NCBI RefSeq assembly: GCF_963678635.1
Contig: NC_087064.1
Location: 24,046,539 to 24,110,538 of the forward strand
Source: Symsagittifera roscoffensis
Lineage: Eukaryota > Xenacoelomorpha > Acoela > Convolutidae
Length of the DNA: 64,000 bases
Reading direction: 5' to 3'
The notes under the pieces were generated by a model. It was not told the origin of the DNA and ran no database searches. It saw only the letters and a list, made by a program, of their open reading frames with translations. Shown here in pieces: positions 30,590-41,635 of the stretch; position 1 is the first letter of the stretch, and each line of letters starts with the position of its first letter. A program made the translations under genes and the position numbers.

Positions 30590-31109
30590 AGAAAAACGAA
30601 AATAGGACAGAGTGTTAGCAGAGACCGCTCCGAGTTGCAACGATTGTGTCGCTACAATCGTTGCAAGGCCATTCACAACAACGGTGAAGGGTAGAAACCA
30701 GCCTTCCGGAGTGGAAAAAAACTGTGTTTTTTCCCCTGATTCTGGAATCCGGAGGGTTCTGGGGTCTAAGGGAAAGTGTTGATCCCTCTTCGACGGAGAT
30801 GATGATTTTTATCTACTACAAAAAAACAACAGTAATATAACCAATAGTAGTAGCCCTGTTTTTAGGAGTGACCTCGTGGCCTGGGGATACTGAGACCCAG
30901 CCATGAGCTCACTAATTTTGCATGTAAGTAAGTTAATTTGAGCGTTCTGGTCGAAACCGGAGAACAGTAACGTTGTTAGAAAGACCACCAAAAGAACTGG
31001 CTTTGGTAGAGAGGGTGAAAAGCATGAAGAGCTTTGTTTAGACGCTGGCCAGTCGTATTATAGCTTAGCTTTTTTTTCCGTCGATAGGTACTTTCGGGCG
31101 AATGTTACA
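30590..31109 (+). repeat. 5'-truncated left LTR of copy A
   Basis: It begins at GAGAGAAAAACGAAAAT, which matches the interior of the right LTR at about 36490, directly after the LINE tail. It ends GAATGTTACA at 31109. It keeps the 13-bp hairpin (30635-30647 with 30654-30666). Confidence 0.85.
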
Positions 31110-31489
31110 TAGATGTTTTTATGGCGCTCCTGGGTGTTATTCTTTTTAACATCATGACCGGCAAAACCACTAACGAGCACTCCACGCCGAGCGGATGCTC
31201 ATAATAACGACCTTAATAGGCCCTAACCGCCGGGGCGGAAGGGTAGTTCGGAACGCGGAAGCCTTCCGGATTACCGTGAATAGCTTTTTAACGTAGTTAA
31301 GACCAAAAACTCACGTTCGAGAAAGGTGGGGGGATCGGCCGTCCCCTCGTTCCCTGAGAGGTTTGTGACCAAAAACACTTAAAGATATATAAGAAACCAA
31401 ACAAAAAAAGTATAGTACCCAAGAAAAACAAAAAACATAACCGAAAAAACCAAAAACAGTAAAAAAAAAAGTAAAAAATCAGCAGAAAT
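31110..31489 (+). other. Short leader of copy A
   Basis: Closely similar to 107-500 of element 1, including the GCGCTCCTGGGTG block, the CGGAAGGGT motif and the A-rich CCAAA tract. It stops abruptly where the inverted gag piece begins. Confidence 0.82.
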
Positions 31490-31597
31490 GCCATAATTGT
31501 TCTTGTAATATCCAGATCTCGAAGGAGGCTCAAGTCAAAAGAAGATCTCTTATTCAAGCCTCCTTCGAGATCTGGATATTACAAGAACAATTATGGC
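31490..31597. repeat. Perfect 41-bp inverted repeat made from gag sequence
   Basis: Arms 31490-31530 and 31557-31597 are exact reverse complements, separated by 26 bases. The right arm continues into gag sequence equivalent to about 5428-5468 of element 1. The left arm is that same sequence flipped and joined to the leader. Confidence 0.93.
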
Positions 31598-31608
31598 AAT
31601 TTTAACAT

Positions 31609-32677
31609 TGGACCAGCAAACCAAGGCAACAACTGGTATACAGTACACGCAATTTGCTTACACGGATCAGGCGACGAGAAGGCGAATAATCAATGCCGCG
31701 ACTCCGAAGCCTGGAGCATTTGACAAGGAATGAGCAGATGTGAATTTGGCGCCTATGAGGATGAGAGGCAGAGCTGAATTACCTGAGGCCTCTCTGATTT
31801 TGACGAGTGTGAAACCGGAGTTAACAGTGGGAGGAACGCTACAGATGAGAACCTTCCTAGCACCCTTCGGCTATGAGGAGATCAAAATAGTTTATGGAGA
31901 GGTGGAAGATCAGTCAGCCGGCAGCCTAATCATACTGAAATTTCCGGAAGGGGTCAGAACGGAAGAACCAGGGTCCTCAATTTCGAAAGATAGATCAGAA
32001 GGAGATGATGGGCAGGAGGAAGCCGTCGATCGGAAGAACCTATGTAACAGCATCCCGATCAAGCTGAGAAGGAAGACGATAAGGCATCGACAGGAGGAAT
32101 ATCCAGCCTAGATTCCAATTTTCTCAGTGACTTTGAAAACAACGCAGACGCGTTGGAAACGACTGAACCAGCAAACGAAGACACTGGGAACCCTTGACAA
32201 AACTCGACGAGATTGTTGATCGACTCAGCCACTGATGAAAGTGAAGCAAACTCTCCTATCAAGATGACGCCGCAAGAAGATAAAGGAGAAGTGGTATATC
32301 TGTCGAGAACCAGGAAAGGAACGATGCGATCGAAATTGGTGATTGATAAGATCAATGAAAAGAAGATGAAGCTGGGCAGCAAAGTGGTATTGAGGAAAGC
32401 TGGAAAGACTAAGGTGGATAATGAAATCTCGATAAAAGCTGTCAACTCAGCGAAAAGAAAACGAGTCGACGAAGCTATGGATTTGGGACAAGGTGATGAT
32501 AGATTGCCTGGCACAGACATAATGTTGACTGATGTAGCGATGGTGCCACCCATTCTCATGGCACGGATAAAATCAACAGGTTATAAATCCAAACGGAGTG
32601 ACCGCACTCTGACTGGAGCAAACATTGGAAATGGAAATACTCAGCCAATGTGGGGAGAGTACCAAGAAAGATTTTAA
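31609..32677 (+). pseudogene. Damaged copy of the accessory protein at 17530
   Basis: The blocks LAPMRMRGR and RTFLAPFG (31740-31880), SATDESEANSPIKMTP (32219-32266) and an AKRKRV cluster match the element 1 ORF. There is an internal deletion near 32195 and there are frame breaks at 31733 and 32109. The last block reads through to 32677, showing that the ancestral frame extended past the stop seen in element 1. Confidence 0.85.
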
Positions 32678-32689
32678 ACAGTCTCCCAT

Positions 32690-35400
32690 GAACCACGGAA
32701 AGGGAAGTGTCGTAGGACAATTAGTCCCAGTGGAATATAACCGACTGATACTGTCGGAGACTGTATCAATAGAAGAACCCGCCGGTGGATACATGGAGAT
32801 GTTGGAGTACAGAAACTCGGCCAGAGGACTTAATGGCTCTGGAAGAGAAAAATGCCATGGAAGGTTATCTGGAGACCCTGATGCAAGGCACCACCCTCAA
32901 GCAGAAGGCATATGGAACTCAGGCATCGTCTGAGATGCAGGCAGAGCCGATTGAGCAGTTGGTGAGCCTTTCATGGAAAGCAGTAGTGTTACCTTACTTC
33001 GAAGAAGAAATGAGGACTACGCCGAAGATACACGCTCTGATAGCAGTATCTTACGTGAGAACTGAATTACAGCTGCGGTTCGCCTGGTGCATGATCGGAC
33101 TGACTCGCGGGGAATCTGATTCAGAAGAAAGGAAAATATCAAAGGAAGACAAAGTATTCCTGATGACGAGCATGACAGATCTGATAATCCAAGAGGGAAT
33201 AGCAGTAGCGTGCGCGAAGCAGAGAGACGCTCTCTGTTTCATCCGGTTCATGATAGAGCAAATTTCAGTGCCAGCCTTGAACACCTGTGTCAAGATGCTG
33301 AGAGAAGGCGATGAACGAGCGAAAGCCTTACTCTTGCTAGCACTGCTGGACGTGCATCAAAACAAACCAATGAGGGTGAACATGAAAGAACCTGTGGAGC
33401 TAGAACCATGAGGAAAATAGACGAAATCAGGAGATTCTCAAACAAAGAGCTGAGGCTCACTAAGGAATCTATGGGAGCGAAATCCAGTGAATACTGTGGA
33501 CCGATCAGGAAGAAGTCCAACAGTTACGTGTCAGGAATCATAGGGATAGCATACAATCCATTCCTAAATGAAGAATACACGATTGCTTCTTTGATTACGA
33601 GCAAGCAGTGTTGCTAAGATTCTGGATGTCTAGAATTGCGACGATAAGAAGCGCTGCTAATCAGCAGACCAGGCTGGGACTAGTCTTGGGGGAAAAGGTG
33701 GCTGCACCTTCCAAGCCAGAATCCGGCAAACGAGTAGAGTTTGGATTGGGATTCTCAGATGAATTGCTGAAAACGAGTGGTATGGGAACTGATGAAACCA
33801 TCATGGTGTCCGAGTCCCAACGCTGATTCGATACTACATGCAACACAAGATGTACAGAGGGAAATAAATTCAGACTGTAACCTGCGTGATCCTAAAATCA
33901 TCTATAACGTGATGACAACAGCCTCTAGGAGCAAAGAAGAACACAAAGTAGAGTTGCCTGGCTGGTGTTCAGAGGACTGGGTTAAACCTGGTGGCTGTCT
34001 GGCAGAAGTCTGTGGACTGGAAGGTGACGTTTGTGGAGGTCTAGATTGCGTGAAAACACTGGAGAAACATTACAAGCAGTTGACAATATTGTTTGGGAAC
34101 ATTGTTATGAAAGTGAAAACGGAAACGGAGCTGATCGCAGATTGCCATGGAGGAACCGAGGTGAGTCTAGCGACTGCACTAGGATTCTAAAGCATGTTTG
34201 GTTCTTTAGAGTCACTATTGAATCTAGAACAGCAACATGAGATGGCCATAGCCATCAGTGTAGAAGTGTTCCCAGGAGTTTTGCAGACTGGTCAAAAGCA
34301 CATCGGAAAATGGAGGGAAGCGATCGAGGCGGAAATGAGCATCCGACACAGTGAAACTTATCGCAGACCATCAGGAGCGCGATATCTGGTGGGATCGACT
34401 AAAATGTGTAAGACTGGCGAGAATGCCGGAAAAGTCTTATGAGTTACTGTGCAAAATGTTCTCAGCAGTTCCAGAGAGAACAAAGGAGGAGTTGGAATCG
34501 ATACTGGGAAAGAAGTTTATGGGATACGTCAGTGGGAACTTCAGTGACTTTGAAAGGCAAAAACCGAGAGAGGATCAACCGTTACGGATTACAACACTGT
34601 AGATAAGAATGATGAAGTCAACCGAGCGATGATGGAAGTGGAACCACTGTTTGCCATTGCTTGCTGCAAACATGGTGGTACCCCGGGCGTAGTAATCTGG
34701 TGTTGATCTGGGACTGTGGAGAGCTGCTCTCCATGGGTTTATCAGGCTCATCACGGCCCTTAACGATAGTGATAGTGGGTGCTATGATGGCGATACGATG
34801 GCTGGAAGCTCATGTGAAGGAGAAAAATAGACAGGAGGCACCAACGGGAGAACAATTGCAGAAATTGGATTGTCTAACAGATTTAGATCTTTTTGAGACA
34901 ATGTGCAAGATTCTGAACATTCCGATGGAAGTAAAACAAAAATATGGGCAAGAAGACGACTGATGCCATGGTTTAGAGCCAACATGACTGCATGGTTGTA
35001 CGAATATGCCAAGAAGCATATGTCGAAGCACGGCAGAGTGTACAGTGCGTATCAGCTGGACATTGGAGCAGGAGCTTTCAAGCGAGCTTTTGTATCTCAT
35101 CGGAATGCGGTGACCACCGCAGTGAAGAGGACTTCCAGGACAAATGAATGTAATGGAAGGGAGAAAGAAGAGATGTTGAAGGAAGATTTGGAGAGAAACG
35201 TGACGTTGTGTCTCCACAACAGCTTCTGCAGGAACAGAGAATCTAACATTGACCCCCTACCTTGTTGTTCACAAAGGGTAGAAGAGCAGAAGTGATGGAG
35301 GACTGCTTCCAACAGCGTCAGAAAAGCTACCGATGTGTTGCAAGACACAGAAACTGAAAGTGCAGAGTCAATGTCGCAGCAGGAGGAGATGGAGCATTGA
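32690..35400 (+). pseudogene. Damaged copy of the large accessory protein at 19136
   Basis: Successive pieces in different frames (32785-33411, 33408-33617, 33777-34190, 34194-34442, 34351-34602, 34661-34963, 34903-35295) match the 972-residue protein in order, including the CGLEGDVCGGLDC block. At least seven frameshifts or stops are present, and there is a small deletion near 34645. Confidence 0.88.
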
Positions 35401-36198
35401 CAAATGGCCGGAAAAGAAGATGCAAAAAGAAAAAAATTTAGAAGAATTTAGAAGTTTTAGAACTTCTAAACGATGAAAAAAGAAGAAACAAAGAAGTGAC
35501 GAAAGAGAAGAAATTAAAACTCAGAATTGTTTTATATGTGTGACAAAAAACTCAAGTGAGAAACTAAGCAACCAAGTTGTAATTGAAACTGAAAGAAAAC
35601 ATTTAGTTGAGTTTTGAACATTAAAGAATTTGTTGCATTTATAAATTTGCATTTTGATTTTAGTTAGTGGCTTTAGAGCACTTACTATTTTTTAGAAAGG
35701 CTTGAGTGAAGAGTATATTTAAATATTCTAGCCTGCTTGATTGTTTTTAATCAACTAGGACAACTGATCACTTTGTGGTGGCGTGAAAGGCTTGGGTAAT
35801 CTCTTAAAGAGGGAGATTGTTTCATTGTTTTTTCTAACCACAGAGTTCCTTAATTTTAATATTTAGGACCAATAACAAATAAAATTTCCGAAGGGAAGAA
35901 GCATAGTAGGATAATTTTAGCTTGTTGGTTGGCAGTATTTTTTAAAACTTAGGAGAAAAAATTTTAAATCAGGGCATTGACATTGGAAGTCAGAAAAATT
36001 TTTTTATCCTAAATCATATCCTCGAAAGTGCAGATTAATGAAAGAATTTGGATGGCTATGGTGATCAAGTATGATACCGTTTATATTCTGCAGTGAGTCG
36101 ATATGACGTGGATAAAAGTGATTTCGTGCATTTTGTAAATTCTGCTCGATGGCACTGTACCGATTTTACGAAGACTACGGATTCAATGGGGACATTGA
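35401..36198 (+). other. 3' non-coding region of copy A
   Basis: Aligns with 22055-22849 of element 1 throughout, including the TTTAGAAGTT hairpin (35450-35473) and the purine run after it. No ORF. Confidence 0.75.
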
Positions 36199-37124
36199 CA
36201 GGGCTGTCCGCGGAGTATTTGACATTCGACCAGAATTGACAAAAAGACAGTTACGGAGGGCTAGCAGCTAATCTTCCGAATTGGCAGTTTTAGAGGATTA
36301 ACAGTGTTATTCAGACGATTAGACAAATCGTGAAGGCTGAAGGATTCGAAAATTCTAAAACTTTAAAAATTTGAATTGTGACGTTCGAATTCGAAATTCT
36401 TCTGAGAAACGTCAAAAACGGCCATTTTGGAAGAAATCCAAAATAAAAACAGAACAACGAGATACGTTGCGAAAACAACTACGATCATTGAGAGAAAAAC
36501 GAAAATACGACATAGTGTTAGCAGAGACCGCTCCGAGTTGCAACGATTGTATCGCTAAAATCGTTGCAAGGTCATTCACAGCAACGATGAAGGGTAGAAG
36601 CCAGCCTTTTGGAGAGGAAATAAGGGTGTTATTTCCCCGGATTCAGGAATCCGCAGGGGTCTCGGGACTGGGACCTAAAACATTTTATACAAATTTTAGC
36701 TTCCCGATAATGTCCTGAATTGAATTTAATTAACATCTGGATTCATTTTCTGACGAGAAGCTAGGAGTTAAGGGAAAGGGTTGATCCATCTTCGTTGGAG
36801 ATGATGATTTTTATCTACTGAACAAAAACAATAGTAATATAACAAATAGTAGTAGCCCTGTTTTTAGGAGTGACCTCGTGTCCTGGGGATACTGAGACCC
36901 AGCCATGAGCTCACTAATTTTGCATGTAGGTAAGTTAATTTGAGCGTTCTGGTCGAAGCCGGAGAACAGTAACCTTTTGTCGACCCGATGTTAGAAAGAC
37001 CAACAAAAGAACTGGATTTGGTAGAGACGGTGAAAAGCATCTAGAGCTTTGTTTAGACGCTGGCCAGTCGTTTTATAGCTTAGCTTTATTTTCCGTCGAT
37101 ATGTAATTCCAGGCGAATGTTACA
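36199..37124 (+). repeat. Right LTR of copy A (minimum extent)
   Basis: It matches 22850-23597 of element 1 and 30590-31109. An 11-bp stem of the conserved hairpin remains (36538-36548 with 36559-36569). It ends GCGAATGTTACA at 37124 and is followed directly by LINE sequence. Confidence 0.82.
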
Positions 37125-39430
37125 ATAAGACTCTCCTAACATCAGGGGATATCCAACCAAATCCAGGATCTTTCAAAGAATTCAGTCAAACAAAGAAAAA
37201 AATGGAAAACTACAACAACAACTTAAAAGTACTACACCTTAATTGAAGAAGTTTAACTAGAAAGCGTTCAGATCTCAAACAACTTATTAAAACTTTTAAT
37301 GATAATACAATTTTCGGATTTTCCGAGACATGGTTCAATGATACAAATAAAGATAAACTATTGGCCATAGACAATGACAAACATAAGTTGTTCCGATGTG
37401 ATAGAACTTATGAATCAAGTAAAAAATTGAAGGGTGGGGTGGAGGGGTCATCTTACTGGGTCCTAAAAAATTAAATCCAAAGGTAAGACATGATTTAAAC
37501 AACATGCACAAAAAGTATGATAGCATCTGGATAGAATTTAAAAGCGGGACTCAACAAAAATGATAGAACCACTCTATTAAACCTAGCCTACAATCCTAAT
37601 AGAAACAACAAAACAGACTTCTTAGAAGATCTAGCCAAAAACATTGACCATGCACAGTCATTTATTGCAAACCTAATTTTACTAGGAGATTACAATCTCA
37701 ACTATCTCAACAAAGACGACAAACTGTCTTTAGATACAATCTTTATACCATATAATCTGGACGTCACTAACAAATTAAGACCTACTCACTCAAAAGCACT
37801 ATTTGCCTATATAATCACCGACCTAAGCATAAACGATCTAACAAATAATTCAATAGTATTAACACCATCAATTAAGATCGGACACCAAGCAACAGCATTC
37901 ATAACAGAACTTAAGCTGAACAACAACGTAAGGTCAATCAAACGTAAGATATATGACAAATCCAATTACTCCGATAACAAATTAAAACAAAAACTATCAG
38001 CTATAAATTGGAGAAGTTTCTTTAGCAATAATAATCCCGAAGTAATTTTCAAAATCTTCACATCTAACATTGCTGACACCATTAAAGAATGTGCCCCACA
38101 GAAAACTATTTTCATTCACAACGACAAACCAAAGGTAAACTACGAAGATGATAAATTTATATCCCAACTGTTTAACTCGAAAAAATGCGAACGCGAAAAA
38201 TGGAGTATAATAAACGATACAAGAAACTCAAAAAAATCTTCCAACCTCAAGCCATTACTCAGAAACTCTTTCGCCGATTTTATAACCAATAATTTACAGA
38301 TGGATTTCTCTAAAGCATTTGATTCTATTGATCATACTTATCTTAAACAGAAATTAAAAGGGTTAAATTTTTCCGAATAAGCTATAGAAATGAAACCGAA
38401 TCTACATTAACGATCTCAACAAACAAATTGACAAAACATGTAAAATAGTTCAATATGCGGATGATACATTACTATTCTGTGAAAATAACGATCTACAAAA
38501 AATTCTTAAAGTACTCGACTCCAATTGCAGTCTGTTGTCAAATTATTTTTTAGATCACTCACTTCAGATGAATGCAAAAAAAACTTAACTCATCGTTTTC
38601 AGCAAAAAAAAACATTCAAGGAAAAAGGATGAAAAGTATACTACAAATCTAGATGATAAAACAATTGAGGAAAAAACCAATGTTAATTAGCTAAGAGTAG
38701 TTTTAGATCAGTTTCTAAGATTCCAATAAGAAATCAAAAAGATTCTCAGGAAAATGGCATGCGGAATAAAAACACTTCAATTAATCAAAAAGCCATTGCC
38801 AGTAAAAAAAAAGACTCTTATTATGAAGAATTATTATGTCATTTTTCGAAAAAACAGCATCAATTATTGCCAGCCTATAATAACATTAAGTATGATAACC
38901 ACCAAATAGCTATTAATACAAGAATCAAAAAATCATATTTCGGCGACAGATACAATAGGCAATACTTAGAAAATTCCTTCTATAAAAGTCAGTCATGATC
39001 AGGAACAAACTAAGAGATGATAAATTCAGCTATAAAGACATACTAACATACAGAAAAGCAAAAATAAAATTCAAGAATTATTATTTATTATTATTTAAAG
39101 AAGACCCCTCTATGGCAACTCATGGTAAAGTTTCATGGAAAAGCTTCAAGTTTATATAATAACAATTATATATAAACCACCTTGAAGCTCTCAGGTGAAA
39201 AGTAATCATCGATAATTTTAATAAAATTTGTTTTGTTTATTGTAACTATGCGTATCTAAAAATGTTATAATATTTTTATGAATTGAAAGAAAACATTTGA
39301 CTTACACCAGTGTATTGAAAATAATTTCCATGTGCAAATAAAGTGTTCTTTTTTTATCCGAAGTTACCGAGGTTACCGAGGTTACAGTCAGGAGTCCCTT
39401 CATCATTTTATCGAGTCAAAATCCTAGGAA
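37125..39430 (+). mobile_element. Second, strongly decayed LINE with 2A-like motif
   Basis: The opening frame has SGDIQPNPG (37142-37168), resembling the 2A-like sequences found at the head of some CR1-group LINE proteins. It then shows a decayed endonuclease (FSETW near 37320; LLGDYN near 37680). RT pieces follow: MDFSKAFDSIDH near 38300 and QYADDTLLF near 38453. Part of the RT palm is deleted between these two blocks. The last 341 bases (39090-39430) recur at 42395-42735. Confidence 0.78.
39090..39430 (+). repeat. 341-bp segment duplicated at 42395-42735
   Basis: Near-identical to the second site from ATTATTTAAAG to ATCCTAGGAA. It contains an imperfect inverted repeat (GCTTCAAGTTTATATAA with TTATATATAAAC...TTGAAGC) near 39147-39195. 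It resembles a LINE 3' tail or a small foldback element. Confidence 0.85.
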
Positions 39431-40107
39431 AGCTCTAGACATGGAAGAGAAAAATATAATGTGGATAGAAGTAAAAAGAGTCAATTAAGTTAAAATTGTA
39501 ATTTGAGTAAACGTTTTTGCCCAATTTTAGTGCATCTTCAGGTTTAAAAGTTTAATTATTATCTACAGAATGATCAAAAAAGACAAGAAACTCAAGAATC
39601 GTTACAGCGTAAAAACTACTACCAAAATAATCCCCACACAACTGGATAGGAATTAGCACGCCCTCAAGGCTAGGTCTCTAAACACCTAAAACACGTGAAC
39701 GCCATTAAAAAGAGGGTTGTAACCTAATAATATTCCTTTTTTTAAGTAAGTAATATACCTTTTTTTGGACAGTAGATAAGTTATCCATATCAGATGGATC
39801 AAACTAAACTCGCCTCAACTCAAAATAACTGTAGAAAATGCACTCTAGCAACTAAATTAAGGTACTCACATCGCGACAACCACCCTGTAACTAGTCACAC
39901 GCTCCATCAAGTAAAACAAGCCCCACCAACTCTAAAATTTTGATTAAAGCAATAAGTTTGACTCAAGAAGTTTACAATAAGTTTTGACCATTAGGTCACT
40001 TGAAGGGGCAACCTTCCCAGTCAAGGTTTCTCCTGCTCCAGGCGTAGCACTCACGAATCCCTCCTTGATGCTCCCTATCAGGCACTAGACAGCTCGACCC
40101 AAGATGT
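39431..40107. other. Stretch without recognisable genes
   Basis: No ORF of note on either strand, and no repeat matching the rest of the window apart from the flanks. A short direct repeat of CTTTTTTT-type runs lies near 39738-39770. Confidence 0.45.
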
Positions 40108-40360
40108 GTAACATTCTCCCGGAAGTACATATCGACGGTAAGTAAAGCTGGGTTCTAAAACGACTGGCTAGTGTCTGAACACAGCTCTAAATGCTTTTCA
40201 CCGTCTCCGCCAAAACCAGTTCTTTTGGTGGTCCTTCTAACATCGCGTCGACAAAAAAAATTACTATTTCCGACTTCGATCAGAAAGCTCTAATTAACTG
40301 AACTATATTCAAAACAATGAGCTCATGACTGGATCTCATTATCCCCAGATGTACCATTCC
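40108..40360 (-). repeat. Minus-strand LTR fragment
   Basis: The reverse complement ends GAATGTTAC at 40108 and carries the GAGACGGTGAAAAGCAT and GTCGACGCGATGTTAGAAGG-like blocks of the LTR 3' half. It lies head-to-head with the plus-strand LTR half that follows. Confidence 0.75.
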
Positions 40361-40870
40361 CCGAATTGAAACAACAGAACCTTCCGTCGCAACACCAAAA
40401 AGACATTAGAGGCCTTAGTGATCATGTATTGTTGAAAAAGAGGCTGGAATAATCTGGAAATTTTAATTTTCAAAAATTCGATTGCAGACAGTATATTTCT
40501 GAGAAATGCAAAAAATGGCCATTTTTGGTTGAAAAGTCACGAAAAACACAATAAACAACCGATGTAGTGAGAGACAGTCGAACGACAACGATTTTAAAAA
40601 AACGAAGCCTCTTATCGTGACGATCACGCACGATAAGACACTTAACGGAAGTAGTTAGCCAGGAAGGAGGCTTCAGTGGGGAAGAAGGAAGGAGAAGTAC
40701 CCTCCCGTGCCACGAAGTTAGAGTAATAACGACGTTATTACAGAGAAAGCACGGAATTGGAGGCTTGGCCCCCAGAGACATCATATGGTGAAGGACCGTA
40801 AAAAACTGACTTTTTAGCTACTCTGATGTCATAAATCTTTGTCATGTCATGATTTTAAGACGAAATAGCT
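40361..40870 (+). repeat. Plus-strand LTR 5' half
   Basis: It contains AACCTTCCG, then TTTCTGAGAAATGC with GGCCATTTT, and two hairpins (TCTTATCGTG/CACGATAAGA at 40610-40638; GTAATAAC/GTTATTAC at 40723-40741). Both parallel the inverted LTR at 26722-27606. It stops near 40850, where inter-ORF sequence of the same element type begins. Confidence 0.75.
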
Positions 40871-40894
40871 TGTATGATTAATTTTAGTCGTGAC

Positions 40895-40912
40895 TTGTCT
40901 CTTAGATCGCAA
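40895..40912 (+). promoter_or_regulatory. Probable conserved splice acceptor
   Basis: GTGACTTGTCTCTTAGATC lies ~70 bases before the ATG of the pseudogene. It parallels the acceptor ending near 13060 in element 1 in sequence, spacing and the ATTGATCAT that follows. Confidence 0.5.
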
Positions 40913-40975
40913 TTGATCATACGTTTTTTATTCAACCGACAGTGAAATCGAAGAGATGAAATTTCCACGAGAAAG

Positions 40976-41608
40976 ATGAGCGACACCAATGACCTCATGG
41001 ATTTTATCTCCGCGAGCGTAGGAACGACTCTGGACGAGGTGTATCAGCGCTTGGTGCACTGTAATTTTGGACTAAAAGATCCGGAGTTGGCGATGTTCAC
41101 CGTCGGGCTGATCAACGCAATGGGAAGAGAAGGCCGTGGGGACCGTCCCACAGAAATAGTTTTGATGTTGGCCTTCGGCAAGACCGGGACCCCCGAGAAG
41201 GGCCGGAATAGGCTCATGAGATGGCGATGAAGAGAACTGTCTGGCCACGACTTGGCTCGTGAGCGAGGACTAGGCGAGCAAAGATATTACCGGTAAGGGG
41301 AGATGCCCCTACATATCCGACCGGCGCTGCCTCTCATTGGGGCAAAGAGATCACGCGATGTGCCTGGCCCATCGAATTCGGTAAATTCCTCAACAGCAGC
41401 TCCTCCATCCAAGAAGGTGAGAAGGAGTGAGATCGAAATACAGACGGCGAAAACCAGTGAGACTCTCGAAAAAAGGGATAAAGACTGGAAAGAATTGTGT
41501 GCTAAGTTTGAGGGATACAAAGAGTAAGCGAAGGATCGTGACGAATGGAAGAAAAAGAAAGACGAGTCGCAAATCGCTCTCAAGGAGGAAGAAATAAGAC
41601 ACCTGTAG
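40976..41608 (+). pseudogene. Divergent homologue of the coiled-coil/SGNH protein N-terminus
   Basis: The frame shares GRGDRPTE and the surrounding helical domain with residues 1-105 of the 13134 ORF at roughly half identity. It then runs into a Lys/Glu-rich coiled coil. In-frame stops at 41228, 41296 and 41525 kill it, yet the frame is otherwise kept. The SGNH part is missing because LINE sequence follows from about 41636. It belongs to a different family from element 1, so the accessory module is shared between families. Confidence 0.85.
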
Positions 41609-41635
41609 TAGTTGTATATGGCGAAAAGGGGCGGA

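Larger units (their letters stand above)
27610..30590 (+). mobile_element. APE-type non-LTR retrotransposon (LINE), degraded, copy A
   Basis: A frame-shifted but recognisable endonuclease (27640-28568) is followed by reverse transcriptase (28680-29873) and a C-terminal Cys/His region (to 30518). The 3' UTR ends in short ATT repeats (about 30570-30588), directly joined to LTR sequence. The RT thumb, with a WILG...LLPLSLY segment, suggests a CR1/jockey-group element. The assignment to a named clade is uncertain. Confidence 0.85.
30590..37124 (+). mobile_element. Internally deleted derivative of an element-1 relative (copy A)
   Basis: Order: partial 5' LTR (cut by the LINE), leader, a gag fold-back, a jump into the accessory ORFs equivalent to 17800-22054 of element 1, the 3' region, and a 3' LTR ending at 37124. 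About 12.3 kb between gag and the accessory ORF is missing. The junction sits at about 31640, within a short TAC microhomology. All ORFs carry stops or frameshifts. Confidence 0.87.
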
